Source: Calliphora vicina (lineage: Eukaryota; Arthropoda; Insecta; Diptera; Calliphoridae). Taken from it: 64,000 nucleotides of DNA. This document shows, one piece after another, positions 1 to 11,567 of the stretch. The position numbers and the translations under genes were made by a program. Positions within the stretch are counted from its first letter, which is position 1, and every line of letters starts with the position of its first letter. The notes under the pieces are model-generated. The model worked only from the letters and a program-made list of their open reading frames with translations. It searched no databases and was not told the DNA's origin. The stretch is taken from NCBI RefSeq assembly GCF_958450345.1, contig NC_088783.1, forward strand, positions 18,231,701 to 18,295,700, in the 5' to 3' direction.

Positions 1-575
1 AACAATGATTAAATTTGAAGAAACCTAAAGTTTAAATAAAACCACGATTAAATTTTAAGTTTGATAAAACTGAGGTTATACTTTAAGTTTAAATAAAACC
101 ACGATTAAGTTTAAATAAAACAATGATTAAATTTGAAGTTTAAATAGAACCATGATTAAATTTAAAGTTTAGCCGAAACCATGATTATATTTGAAGTTTA
201 AATAAAACCATGATGAAATTTGAAGTTTAAGTTAAACCTGGATTAAATATGAAGTTTAAATAAATTTAAGGTTTACATAAAACCCAGATTAAGTTTGAAG
301 TTCAAATACAATCTGAATTAAATTTGAATTTTAAATAAAACTAGAGCTAAGATTGAAGTTTATATAAAATCGTTATTAAAATTTAAATTTAAAATTCTAA
401 ATACAAATTTAATATTAAAGTTAATTAATCCTGGTTTTAAATTTGAAATTTAAATACAATCATGATTAAATTCAATATTAAAATAAAAGCAGAACTAAAT
501 AAAACTAGAATTTAATTTGAAGTTTAAATATAAAATATACCCAAGAATAAATTTAAATTTTAAATAAACTAAGTT
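1..575. repeat. 29-bp tandem array, block 1 (degenerate, open at the window edge)
   Basis: Tandem copies of a 29-bp unit whose core reads AAACCATGATTAAATTTG followed by AAGTTTAAATA. Divergence between units is high and increases towards 575, where the periodicity is lost. The unit is clearly related to block 2 at 2505-5200. The array runs off the left edge, so its full length is unknown. There is no coding potential: stop codons occur in all frames. Confidence 0.85.
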
Positions 576-2504
576 TACTTTATCTACATTTTAAACTTAG
601 TTTAAACGCATTTAACACTAAATATCTGCAATTTTTGATAATGATTTAAATCATCTAAAATATTTTTATAAATTCCTGCTTATGTTTAAACACTTGCCAA
701 TTCCCTACCCCTTTACTGCCTTACTTACTTACTTCCCCCTTGTTATTTTCCCTTACATGCTTAACATTATTTTTATTTTATTCCATTCAAGTACATTCTC
801 GTATGTTGTACAGGAATGAAAAAAAGAATATATCGTTGTATTTTGCAAGCAAAACACGCTTCTTAATATCTCTAGAATTCGTATTCGTATCTTTGAAATG
901 TGTGTTTGTTTGTTTATTTTGCTTTTCTTTCTACAGTTTTGCTGCTTCTTATCTTATGAAGAACATGCATTTTTCCTCAATAGAAAATAATAATAATGGG
1001 AAAAATTTTTGTACACTGAGAAAAAAACAGATAAATAAACAAACAAATATTTATTTATTTGTAATAAAAAGCAGTGACTAAACACTGTTTAAAGGAATAT
1101 ATGTATATTAAAAGCTTGTTAAAAAAAGAGATTTCAATAAATTAAAGCTTTTATTTAAATTTCGTTGTTTCAAAATTTAAACCAATTTAAAAGCAAACTA
1201 AAACAATTACTTTAAATACACCAGCTTTGTGTCAAACATCAAAGGTTTAGTTAAACGAAGTTTATCTTTTACCTAATGTAAGCCATTTTAGACTTATGAA
1301 ATTGTATCTGTAAGATTTATTTTCCTTTTTTTACCCTCTTAAAAACGCTACTGTTTTAAATGTCTTTCAATTTGATTTTCTGTACCATTCAATTCCAAGT
1401 TCTTTTACACAAACGACAAAAAATATATTTTTTCCATTTATTTTTTTTATACCAAATTAAGGTGTTTTTTCTACTGTATAAAAAACTACAGAACTGAATG
1501 AATTTCATTGTATTAATACATACATATATAATCGTAAGTGTGTGTGTTTTTAAACAAGTATTTGTGTACAACAACTTAACATAGTTTTGTTATTTTTTTT
1601 ACAATAACAAAAAAACAACAACAACAAAAGACTTACATAAAACATTGAAAAAAGTGCAAGAGGAGCTTGGTTAAGAGAGGGGGAGGGGAGCAACAAGAGA
1701 AAAAACAATCCATTTGTTGCTGATGTGAAACCAATGCCGACTGACTAAATATTATACGAGAGTATTTTGAAGTACGTGTAGTAGTTGTTGGCTTTGCTTG
1801 AGGATCAACCATATAAATTGAATGCAACAACAACAACAATAACAAAAACAACTAGAAACGAGAAGTAAAAAAAGCTGCACCATGGACAAGCAACATTGAA
1901 CACGTACCACCCAATATTTTTTGTATTATTGAGCATGTTGCTTGGCTCTATTGCTGCTTTTGCTGATGATATTTGTTGTAGTTGCAAGAAAAACATTTTC
2001 TTTTTTTTATATTTATTTTTTTCTGTTCAATTGTACTCGTTTATTCATCGCACATGCACAAGGAGCCATCACAGTAGTGGCTGATGCTGATATTGCTGTG
2101 TTTTGCTGCTGCTGTTTCTGCTGTAGTCTGTTGTAGTTCTTGATACTGTGGGGCTGGAACTTTAATAGTTTTTTTTTTGTTTGGTTCCTTTTTTCTTATT
2201 TTTTTTATGATGTTTTGTTCAAGCCATTGTTTGGCTGCCATTATTATCATGTGCCACAAGAATAATAACAACGAAAACAACAAAAGCAGCCACTTTAATA
2301 ACAACAACAACAATAACAACGTCATCATAAAGTTGCCAACAAATTTACTTACTGACTCTAGTACAAGTACATACATACATACGTACTTGTATATGATCAA
2401 TTTGAAATCATTTTAGTTGAATTGCTTGATTCTGGTTGATTTCGGTAAAGATTCCTTTAAATTAATTTGCCATTTCCTTATTCCTTAAATATAACTGAAA
2501 GTTC
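576..2504. other. Low-complexity spacer between the two 29-bp blocks; no gene seen
   Basis: A+T-rich DNA with poly-A/T runs, CAA-type tracts (about 1615-1630, 1825-1850, 2270-2320) and a CTG-type tract (about 2080-2130). The open frames here (740-1081 plus, 2041-2400 minus and several shorter ones) translate to Phe/Leu- or Asn-rich low-complexity peptides that follow the simple-sequence tracts, so I do not call them genes. A short dyad (AAGCAACAT near 1888, ATGTTGCTT near 1934) is the only structure I noticed. Confidence 0.6.
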
Positions 2505-5200
2505 ACATAAAGTTTAAATTTGAAGTGAGATTTTTCCATAAAACCAGCACTTTAAACTTAAGGATTAAAAAAACCAGGATTAAATTTGAAGTTTAAACAA
2601 AACCAGGATTAAATATGAAGTTTAGCAAAAACCAGGATTAAATTTGATGTTTATCTAAAACCAGAATTTAATTTGAAGTTTAACTAAAGCCAGGCTTTAA
2701 TTTGAAGTTAAAATAAAATCAGGATAAAATTTTAAGTTTAACTAAAACCAGGATTAAATTTGAAATTTAAACAAAACCAGGATTAAATTTGAAGTTTAAC
2801 TAAAACCAGAATTAAATTTGAAGTTTAACTGAAACCAGGATTAAATTTGAAGTTTAAATAAAATCAGGATAAAATTTTAAGTTTAAGTAAAACCAGGATT
2901 AAATTTGAAATTTAACTAAAACCAGGATTTAATTTGAAATTTAACTAAAACCAGGATTAAATTTGAAGTTTAACTAAAACCAGGATTTAATTTGAAGTTT
3001 AACTAAAGCCAGGCTTTAATTTGAAGTTAAAATATAATCCAGGATTTAATTTTAAGTATAACTAAAACCCGAATAAAATTTGTAATTTAACTAAAACCAG
3101 CATTTAATTTGAAGTTTAACTAAAACCAGGATTTAATTTGAAATTTAAATAAAACCAAGATTAAATTTGAAGTTTAAACCAAAACAGGATTATATATGAT
3201 GTTTAAATAAAACCAGGATTAAATTTGAAGTTTAACTAAAATCAGAATTAAATTTGAAGTTTAGCTGAAACCAGGATTAAATTTGAAGTTTAACTAAAAC
3301 CAGGATAAAACTTTAAGTTTAACTAAAACCAAGATTAAATTTGAAATTTAAATAAAACCAGGATTAAATTTGAAGTTTAAACCAAACCAGAATTAAATAT
3401 GATGTTTACATAAACCAGGATTAAATTTGAAGTATAACTAAAACCAGAACTAAATTTGAAGTTTAACTGAAACCAGGATTAAATTTGAAGTTTAAATAAA
3501 ATCAGGATAAAATTTTAAATTTAACTAAAACCAGGACTAAATTTGAAATTTAACTAAAATCAGGATTAAATTTGAAGTTTAACTAAAACCCGGATAAAAT
3601 TTCTAGTTTAACTAAAACCAGGATTAAATTTGAAGTTTAAACCAAACCACGATTATATATGATGTAAAAATAAAACCAGGATTAAATTTTAAGTTTAACT
3701 AAAACCAGAATTAAATTTGAAGTTTAACTGAAACCAGGATTAAATTTGAAGTTAAAAAAAATAGATTTAAATTTAACTAAAACTAGTATTAAATTTGAAG
3801 TTTATATAAAACCCGGATTAAATTAAAAGTTTAACTAAAACCAGGATTAAATTGGATGTTTTACCAAAAACAGGATTAAATTTTAGGTTTAAACAAAACC
3901 AGGATCAAATTTGAAGTCTAAATAAAACCAAGATTAAATTTGAATTTTAAATAACCAGGATTAAATTTGAAGTTTAACTAAAAGCAGGATTATATTTGAA
4001 GTTTAACTAAATCGAAGATTAAATATGAAGTTTATCTAAAACCAGGATTAAATTTGAAGTTTAACTAAAACCAGAATTAAGTTTGAAGTTTAACTGAAAC
4101 CAGGATTAAATATGAAGTTTAAAGAAAAATAGGGTTAAGTTTGAAGTTTAACTAAATCCGGGATTAAATTTTAAGTCTAAACCAAACCAGGATTAAATAT
4201 GAAGTATAAATAAAACCAGGACTAAGTTTGAGTTTTAATCATAACCTTGATTAAATTTAAAGTCTCATCAAAACCAGTGTTAAATTCGAAGTTTAAATAA
4301 AGCCAGGATTAAATTTTAATAAAGTTTAATAAAAACCTCGTTTAAACAAGTATAAATATAAGCATGATTAAATTTGAAGTTTAAATAAAATCAGGCATTA
4401 AATGAAAAGTGTAATAAAAACCTGGATTAAATTTTAAGTTAAAAGAAAAACATGATCATGCAAAAGTTGATCTTTAAATAAAACCAGGAATATGTTTAAA
4501 GTTTAAACAGACCAAAATAAAATCTGAAATTTAAACGAAAACAGGATTAATTTTGAAGTCAAAACAAAAACCGGATTAAATTTGTTACTGGGGGTTATTT
4601 GTTTGAAAACCACAATTGCATTTGATTTCAAATAAAACCAAGATTAAATGACAAGTTTAAAAAAAAAGAGATTAAAATAAAAGTTTAATGAAAACCACGA
4701 TTAAATTTTAATTTTTATGTTTGGAGTACAGATACAAAAATGAATAAAATTTAAGTTAAAACAAAACCAAGATAAATTTGAATGATTAATAAAAACCACT
4801 TTCAATTTCGAAATTTAAAAAACCTAGCTTAAATATGAAGTTGAATTAAAACCAGCATTTAATTTGAAGCGTAAATAAAAACAGTTTTATATTTGAATTT
4901 CAAATAAAACCAATATTAAATTTTATATTAAAATCGAACAAAAAGTTAAATTTGGTATTTTAATAAAACCAGGATTAAATTTAAAGTTTAATCAAAGTCC
5001 CTGTTAAATTTTATTTTTTAAATAAAACAACGATTAAATGTGAAATATGTATAAAACTTCGATTAAATTCTACAGTTTAATAAAACCCGGGTTTCAATTT
5101 AAAGTTTAATTAAAAGCTCAAGCTATTTTGAAATATATTTAAACTCCAGATTAAAGTTTAAATAAAACCAAGATTAAATGTTAACAAAAAATAAACCAAG
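2505..5200. repeat. 29-bp tandem array, block 2, with higher-order structure
   Basis: Roughly ninety units of a 29-bp repeat: AACCAGGATTAAATTTG followed by AAGTTTAACTAA. Variant monomers recur in a fixed order. A monomer with AACTGAAACC always follows one with CCAGAATTAAA or a close variant (near 2824, 3261, 3462, 3722 and 4089), and a TATATGATGT-type monomer recurs near 3190, 3395 and 3650. Spacings are close to whole multiples of 29, which points to higher-order amplification. The copies decay towards 5200. There are no spacers, so it is a plain tandem repeat. Confidence 0.9.
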
Positions 5201-7010
5201 TTTAAGATCTTGCAAAAAATCATTTGATTTCTATATAGCATTTATGGTTATTTTTGAACCACTATACCAGTTTCCATAAATGTTTCAAGACATTTGCTTT
5301 TAACATTTATATTTAATAAAGCATTTATTTTTATATATTGATTAACTTTAAAAAACTTTCAGCTCATTTTCAAAAAAATCAAATTAATTTTTAAAACGCC
5401 TGCAATTTCAGCATTGCAACAATGTTTCAAAACAACTCTAGACCTCAATTATTCAAATGGTTGATATTTTGTTAACAGTTTTTCTTTTTTCATTATTTTT
5501 TGTTTAAAAAAAACCCTTACGACACCTTTTTGTCGCCATTATTATAAATCGATTACGTTTAACAAGAAGTATTTTATGACATCAAATGGGCATATTTATG
5601 AATATTTTTGTTATAAATTGTAACTAAAAAATTATTCTGTTCGCATATTAATGGCTTAATTACAAATAAACATGGTCCTTTGATGTATACCTTTTGAAAA
5701 AAAGGGCTATAACAACAAATATTAAGGGTATTCATAGATTTAAACAAAATAATAAAGTTAAAAAGTGTTAGCAATAAAAGTAAAGCTTTTAAAATCACAA
5801 GAAGTCTACAAAAATTTTAGTTTAATCATGAATTTAAAAAATGTAAATATTTCAATTTTGTGTGAATTCCCTATTGTTTAATAAAACTTGTGTTTAACTA
5901 ACCCTTTAATGTTTGTGTTTGTATTACGCTCTCTTACATATTTAAAGGTTAATCACGCCTTTTTTTAGATTTTTATCTAAAAATGATTTATATGCCCTGT
6001 TGAAATGTGTCATCATCCTTAACAAGTTGGCGCAAGGTACGATTAAGGTTTTAGCCGTTAGCAAGAATTTTTTTACACTCAGCAACAATGTAATAAAACT
6101 TAGTTTTTAGATAAATATAGAGTTTGTCCTGCCACAAAATAGAAAATTAAAAATTTTAATAAGATTTTGCTAAATTGAGAAATGCTCTCTTTAACTTAAA
6201 CTCAAATTAATGAAATTGTTAATCAATTTCCTTATGTTTAAGCTTAAATTAAGTATCTGCTCTATAATATTTATATAAATTTCTTTAAATATCTCTTTTT
6301 TGTCTTGCTATTTTACATATAATTTTTATACTTATCACACCCTGGAAAAAAACTACTCTAATAAATATGAAATTAAAAGATATTTTGACACATTTGCTTG
6401 CATAAATAATCATTATAATCATCAACAGAGCCTCTCTCTATACAAATTGACTTCACAAAAGTATTAAATAAAAACGTATAAATTTCTTAATAATCATTAT
6501 TATTGTTATTAAAAAAAAAATAAAACAGTATAATATTTATATGATGATGACTTCGTTGTCATATGTTTTTATGATTTTAATACGAGAGTCTAATAAAATG
6601 TATGCAAATTTTCTTAATAATTTTTTGTTTAAATTTCATATTAAATTTTGTGTTGTGTGTTAAAATTAAATATTATTGTAAATATGTAGTATATTGATGT
6701 TATTTGTTTGTAGTTGGTTGGGTTCAGGTTCTGGTTGTTATTGTTTTTGTTTGTATATATTTTAATATGCCTTTATATACTGTGTATATGCATATATATG
6801 CATTTTATATGTTTGTATATGCAAAAATGCTTTTTGTATACATATGTATATAATTGTGTGTATTCTTATGTGCACACATTTAAATTTGTTTAATATACAT
6901 TTATAGTTTTTTTATGCTTTATATTTGTTGGCATATTTTGTTTATATTTTCAAAATAGTTGAAATTATTAAAATCAGCAGACATAGACACTGGTGTTTGC
7001 AGATATAAGG
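5201..7010. other. A+T-rich unique stretch; no gene or element recognised
   Basis: No open frame with a recognisable product. Several short ATATG/CATAT-rich tracts occur at 6760-6900. The one open frame of note (5574-5798 minus) encodes a low-complexity, Leu/Phe-rich peptide and is rejected. Confidence 0.6.
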
Positions 7011-7139
7011 ATAGTTTAAAGGAGGATTAATAGAAAAATCAGCTAACAACTTGTCAATGTATCCCTTTAATACAGTGAGTTACTATAACGTGTGATTACT
7101 TTATAAATCCCTGGTAATCTAGGATGTAGCCAATTGTCA
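7011..7139 (+). repeat. Direct duplication, copy 1 (no Harbinger-type MITE)
   Basis: About 130 bp that recurs at 7290-7610 with moderate divergence; shared landmarks are AGTTTAA, GGATTAATA, GTCAATGTAT, CCCTGGTAATCTAG and CAATTGT. This copy reads AGTT-TAA-AGGAGGATTAATA without interruption and therefore preserves the empty target site of the MITE present in copy 2. Confidence 0.85.
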
Positions 7140-7147
7140 CTTTAGTG

Positions 7148-7274
7148 CAGGGAAAGGCAAAACATGGGCGCCGCGTTTTTCATTTACACTTCTCTTACGT
7201 ACGTGTGCACACGCATTGTAGAGAAATAAACATTTTTTAATTAGTCTAGCAATAGCATAGGTTGCCTTTCCCTG
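7148..7274. mobile_element. hAT-type MITE, 127 bp
   Basis: Terminal inverted repeats CAGGGAAAGGCAA at the left and TTGCCTTTCCCTG at the right. They are flanked by an exact 8-bp direct repeat, CTTTAGTG, at 7140-7147 and 7275-7282. An 8-bp duplication with CAGGG-type ends is the signature of hAT elements. There is no coding capacity. It sits between the two copies of the local duplication. Confidence 0.88.
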
Positions 7275-7289
7275 CTTTAGTGTCTCTAA

Positions 7290-7610
7290 GTAATCTAGTT
7301 TAAGGGCACTGCTACACGTTCAATATATATTGTGATATTTGGATTGCGATCCATTGAAATGGATCACGCAAAAGAGGTTATTCTGCGATTTGGATCGCGA
7401 TCCATCAATACTGCATGCTACACGTTCAATAAATATCGCGATACTGGATCGCGGTCAATATATATTGAACGTGTAGCAGTGCCCTAAAGGTGGATTAATA
7501 ATGAAAGCAACTTACAACTAGTCAATGTATATCTTATATGCAGTAAGTGTGATTACTGTGTACATCCCTGGTAATCTAGCTTGTAATCAATTGTTACATT
7601 AATCATTTTT
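7290..7610 (+). repeat. Direct duplication, copy 2 (split by a MITE)
   Basis: Second copy of the segment at 7011-7139. Its sequence is continuous up to TAA at 7301-7303, is interrupted by a 181-bp MITE, and resumes at TAA 7485-7487 with AGGTGGATTAATA. With the MITE and one TAA removed, the order and spacing match copy 1. Confidence 0.85.
7304..7484. mobile_element. PIF/Harbinger-type MITE, 181 bp, TAA target duplication
   Basis: The 29-bp terminal inverted repeats are perfect and begin GGGCACTGCTACACG. The direct flanks are TAA at 7301-7303 and 7485-7487. The interior contains a partial repeat of the terminus (GCTACACGTTCAAT near 7410) and several GATCGCGATC-type dyads. A TAA/TTA duplication with G-rich ends is typical of PIF/Harbinger. 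The paralogous empty site at 7011-7020 confirms both the element borders and the TAA duplication. Confidence 0.9.
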
Positions 7611-7637
7611 TTTTTGTGATGCAATTTTTAAATTTTT

Positions 7638-7688
7638 ACACACAAGACAAAGAATGATCAGGCCAGCCAAAAACAGTTTGAAGACCAA
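7638..7688 (+). pseudogene. Mariner transposase copy A, 5' piece (cut off by insertion)
   Basis: The sequence corresponds to the linker before the clamp region of the mariner family seen elsewhere in the window (compare 57580-57640 and 45130-45160). It encodes residues equivalent to TQDKE, a stop, then SGQPK and, after a frame break, FEDQ. It breaks off after GAAGACCAA at 7688. The continuation, AATTGGAGGCATTG, resumes at 9070, so the two pieces are one mariner split by a 1.38-kb insert. Confidence 0.75.
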
Positions 7689-9069
7689 TAACAATAATAA
7701 GGTCGACAGCAAAAAAAAAAGGCTTCACTAACCACTACATATATAGATTTGATGCATCGTGGTTACCTAAGTACAAAAATGGTAAAATTTTTGAATTCTA
7801 TGATTTTTTAAAATTTTTTTTTTCTAAAATTGTGAATTTTTTTTAGATATTTCTCCACATAATTAATGATAACTAAAAAACGGTTACTCCGTTATTATTA
7901 AAATAAAATTAGAAAAATTTAAATTTATATAACCTTTAATAACGTTTATATATTTCGTTTTAATCTGCTCAGTAGTTTCGGAGTTATAATAACAAATTGA
8001 AGCAAAAAATATATTTTTCAGGTGAAAATAAAAAATGTTTGTGTTTAAAAAATTCATGAAAAATCGAAAACGTCAGAAATTGTTCAGATTTATTGCTTTA
8101 TCGCAAAGCTAGATGTAATAGGAACAAAATGAGATATCAGTCATAAAAATCAATGGATTATTTTCGAATTTATTCACAATTAATTTTTTGTTTGATATAT
8201 GTACATAAAATTGAGTAGTTAATGTTCTTCTTTTGATTGATTGAATTTTGAAAAGATTTTCCTATTTTAAAATTTTCACATATATATAGCTTTTTAATCG
8301 GCTCAGTAGTTTCGGAGTTATAATAACAAATTGAAGCAAAAAATATATTGTTTACGTGAAAATAGCAAATTTTTGTGTTTTAAAAAATTCATGAAAAATC
8401 GAAAACGTCAGAAATTCTTTAGATTTATTGCTTTATCGCAAACCTACATATAATAGCAACAAAATGAGATATTGGTCATAAAATTCGAGTTATTATTTTC
8501 GAATTTATTCACAATTAAGTGAATTCGCTCATTTTCACAAAATATAACTTTTTAGTTTTATATACATACATAAAATTGAGTAGTTAATGTTCTTTTTTTG
8601 ATTGATTGAATTTTGAAAACATTTTCTTATGTACAAATTTTCACATATATATTGCGATTTAATCGGTTCAGTAGTTTCGGAGTTATAATAACAAATATAA
8701 GCAAAAAATATATTGTTTACGGGAAAATAGCAAATTTTTGTGTTTTAAAAAAATCATGAAAAATCGAAAACAGCAGAAATGATTTCGATTTATTGCTTTA
8801 TCGCAAAGCCACATATAATAGGAACAAAATGAGATATTGATCATAAAATTCGAGTGATTATTTTCGAATTTATTCACAATTAAGTGAATTCGCTTATTTT
8901 CAGAAAATTGTATGTTATCATAAATTATGTGGAGAAACGTTTTAAAAAAATTTACAATTTTACAAAAAAAAAAAATAAAAAAAAAACTTATCCATAGAAT
9001 TTTAAGACATCAAAATTGTGTAGTGGTTTAAAAAGCCTCTAAAATTTTTTAGATTTTGTTGCCCTGTGT
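7689..9069. mobile_element. 1.38-kb long-inverted-repeat element with internal tandem repeats, inserted in mariner copy A
   Basis: Imperfect inverted ends of about 150 bp (7717-7873 against 8914-9052) share AACCACTAC, AATTCTATG and TCTCCACATAATT followed by ATGATAAC. The outermost right bases read as CAGGGCAACAAAATCT on the opposite strand. The interior has three tandem units of 334 and 365 bp marked by CAGTAGTTTCGGAGTTATAA (near 7970, 8304 and 8669). There is no open frame of substance. A related unit lies at 63240-63800. The architecture resembles foldback or long-TIR non-autonomous DNA elements; I cannot assign a family. Confidence 0.75.
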
Positions 9070-9902
9070 AATTGGAGGCATTGTTCCATGAAGATTGTTT
9101 TTAAACTCAACAAGAGCTTACGAAATTATTGGGAGTAACTCAAGCTGCAAATTTCAAAATGTTTGCAAGCAGCAGGATTCATCCAAAAATAGGGAAATTG
9201 GGTATCATACGAATTGAAGCTGAGAGACATTGAAAGACGATTTTGGATGTCCGAAATGATGCTTGAAAGCTATAAAAGAAAATCATTTTTGCAACGAATC
9301 ATTACTTTCGATGAAAAATACATCCAATACAATAACTCGATGCGTAAGAAATGGTATGTGAAGCCCGACCAACCAGCCGAAGCGACACCAAGCCAAATAT
9401 CCATGGAGCTAAGGCAATTCGCTGTATTTGGTGGGAGTGAAAGAGTCCTATCTATTACAAGCTGCTGAAATCTAGCCAAAACATCTCAGGAAACTAGTAC
9501 CGAATACAACTGATTCGTTTGAAGCTAGCATTGGCCGAAAAACGGTCATAATATGCGGCTATAATATTCCATCATGAAAACTCTCGGCCACATGTTGCAA
9601 TGTTGGAAAGTTTTGCCTCTCCCGTTTTATAGACCAGACCTTTCCACGCCCGACTACTATTTGTTTCGATCTATGCAGAATGCTCTCTCTGGGTTGCGCT
9701 TCACTTTGGAACAGATCATCCGAAATTGGCTTGATTCGTTCTTGGCCTCAAAAGATGAGCTGTTCTTTTGGCTCGGTATCCATATGTTGCCAGAAAAATG
9801 GGAAAAGCTAATTATAGCCAATAATTTGAATAAATTTATGTTGTACAAATGTTTCAAAATAAAAGCTAAAAATATGAAAAACTCCCACATTTTTAAGTCA
9901 TA
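9070..9902 (+). pseudogene. Mariner transposase copy A, main body (DD34D type, dead)
   Basis: Broken reading frames give, in order: a clamp region with HEDC and KTQQEL-like residues; an HTH end with QAAGFIQK; LKLRDIERRF; the first catalytic block RIITFDEKYIQY (D present); KPDQPAEATP; a second block reading HHENSRPHVAM, where the usual Asp is Glu; and PDYYLFRSMQNALSG (third Asp present) with IHMLPEKWEK near the C-terminus. Several frameshifts and stops separate the blocks. The 3' end reads CACATTTTTAAGTCATAC, the family's terminal repeat. It is clearly a non-functional cut-and-paste transposase of the mariner family. Confidence 0.9.
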
Positions 9903-9912
9903 CACCCAATAC

Positions 9913-10435
9913 ATCAATATATCCGCTACAGTCTTGACGAAGAGTATTCTTCTGGACGTCCAATTTTTCGAGCCATTTTTCGAGCATTGCTGTCCGTATG
10001 TAGCGAAGAACACGAACAATGTTGGCCTCAATTGTTGCTGGTTTATCAGCATAAATAATCGAGAGGTTTAAAATCGATCTTGGAGGCCAATTGACAGGTC
10101 CATTTCTCGAAATCAAGTTATCGCCAAATTTTGATTTTATGGTTGCGGTCTCGTCCTGATCAATGTCATCCATATTTCCAAACAAAAAATAATTGATCAA
10201 GGAACGGTAACGATCTCCATGGATCGTAAAGAGAGCTTTGGCTTAATTTTTTGAAGAAATAAGCTCGATGCTGTTGCCACCAGCATGTAAACCTCACCAA
10301 ACGGTGCATTTTTATATATGTAATTGAGTCTGTAGGGTCTGTTATGGATTGAACTCACTTCATATGCGGCAATTTCGTTTTTTAACAAACCCGTAAAGCC
10401 AAAAAGGAGCCTCATCTCAGAACAGAATTTAGCGA
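9913..10435 (-). pseudogene. Second Tc1/mariner-superfamily transposase family, copy 1 (deleted)
   Basis: Read on the minus strand it contains YIYKNAPFGEVYML, then GDRYRSLINYFLFGNMDDID, then KFGDNLISRNGPVNWPPRS, and later YADKPATIEANIVRV and MLEKWLEKL. The order fits an IS630/Tc1/mariner-type transposase of a family distinct from the mariner next door. The segment that should carry the QDGATCH-like catalytic block is deleted between MDDID and KFGD, and the block after WPPRS carrying the next catalytic Asp is also missing. It lies tail-to-tail with mariner copy A, about 10 bp away. Confidence 0.82.
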
Positions 10436-10492
10436 TAAAACAGTCGTCTATAAGTTAGGCGAAGCGATGACTGATTTTCAAAGTAAATTTGA

Positions 10493-10560
10493 GTGCTGAA
10501 CTATTAATCTGAGGGTTGCGAGTTCGACTCCCGCCAGAGACTCTGAGTGTAATTGCAGAC
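10493..10560 (+). repeat. tRNA-like B-box segment, possible SINE 3' half
   Basis: Contains GGGTTGCGAGTTCGACTCCC, which has the shape of a tRNA T-arm with a pol III B box (AGTTCGACTCC at 10521-10531). No A box or acceptor stem is found at the correct spacing upstream, so it is not a tRNA gene. The preceding GTGCTGAACTATTAATC resembles the segment after the A box in the minus-strand fragment at 27083-27135, suggesting two halves of one tRNA-derived SINE. Confidence 0.35.
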
Positions 10561-10627
10561 AAGCAAAACGCTTCGCAGTTTGTTTGTTTAAAAAAAAATT
10601 GGTAGCGTCAATCTATTCATCAGATTT

Positions 10628-10725
10628 GCCAGAGTATACTGATTATAAATGTCAAAAAGTAAGCAGCTCAGTATGACAGTTCATTCGTAAGTTGTATCGG
10701 GCTTAAAAAACACCCTTTACCAAGT
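10628..10725 (-). repeat. Flank or 5' fragment of the second Tc1-like family
   Basis: GCCAGAGTATACTGAT through GGGCTTAAAAAA matches 25938-26045 at roughly three-quarters identity by eye. At 25.9 kb the same segment is joined directly to the transposase GDRYR region, so it probably belongs to the 5' part of this Tc1-like element. No frame is intact. Confidence 0.55.
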
Positions 10726-11231
10726 ATATATTGCCGGGTGTATTATCATATTGAAAGACTAGCTACTTTACTCACCACTACTAGCAATCAAAACTAAATA
10801 ATGGTTTTTAAATACATTTTTCCAAATCTAGTTTTACTTGAATTTTTCCAATAAAATATTTGTCATTTGTTTAAATTATATTTCCAGTGTCCTTTAGTTG
10901 TTGCCCTTTCACTGTAAATCATATGCATGTGTGCTTTAATGTTATAATCGTATTATAATGCTGCTTTTAATACTCGTTACAGCGTGTAAAATATTTTTTA
11001 ATATTTCAACAGTTTTAAAGATTGTAAATATTCCTACATATATACTTTTTTTGTTGTTATATTTTTTGCTGAAAACTACTAAACGTCAGTAAGTTTTGCT
11101 CTTGAGTCGGCAATGTTTGCCAAGATTTAAAATGCAAAAAAAAAATTGGAAATAATTTAAGAGTTTTTGAATTTTTAAATTTTTAACTTGAAAATTAACA
11201 ATTAAAATTTCCTAAAAAAGTAAGAAGATAA
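10726..11231. other. A+T-rich spacer; nothing recognised
   Basis: No open frame, inverted repeat or dispersed-family match noticed. Confidence 0.5.
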
Positions 11232-11545
11232 CAAGTAAGAGCATCGATAAAGATGAAGATTTAAAAATATTTTTGGTGATATCAAAATGTTTGAAAAAAA
11301 ATTGGTGAAAAAAATTTCAGGACGCCTTGGTTTTTTGTTTATATCTCAGCCATTTATGGGCCGATTTTCTCGATTTTAAAAAGCAAATTAAACGGGACTA
11401 TAGCGGTTTTATTGATGTATCAGTCATGTATGAAAGTTATTTTGGGACTTCGGAAAGTTGATTTCAACAGACAAAAGGAAAGACGGACATGGCTAAATGA
11501 AAAATGTAGAAATTACAACAAATGGAAATTATGACAAATTTTTTT
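11232..11545 (+). repeat. Dispersed repeat family R1, deleted copy
   Basis: Begins AACAAGTAAGA, as the fuller R1 copies at 14093 and 38051 (minus) do, and contains the family landmarks TATATCTC, GGCCGATTTT, TGATTTCAACAGACA and GACGGACATGGCT. It lacks the CGGCTGTGCCG hairpin and the 3' hairpin end. Non-coding. Confidence 0.7.
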
Positions 11546-11567
11546 TTTTTAGAAAAATTTATCTTTA

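Noticed and set aside
740..1081. 113-codon open frame, plus strand
   Set aside because: Phe/Leu/Ser-rich translation of T-rich low-complexity DNA; no domain and no coding-like codon use.
2041..2400. 119-codon open frame, minus strand
   Set aside because: Leu runs come from CAA/TTG simple repeats; no recognisable protein.
2505..5200. 29-bp repeats considered as a CRISPR array
   Set aside because: Units are contiguous with no spacers, the sequence context is eukaryotic, and there are no cas genes.
10513..10535. tRNA gene
   Set aside because: Only a T-arm/B-box-like segment; no acceptor stem, D-arm or correctly spaced A box.
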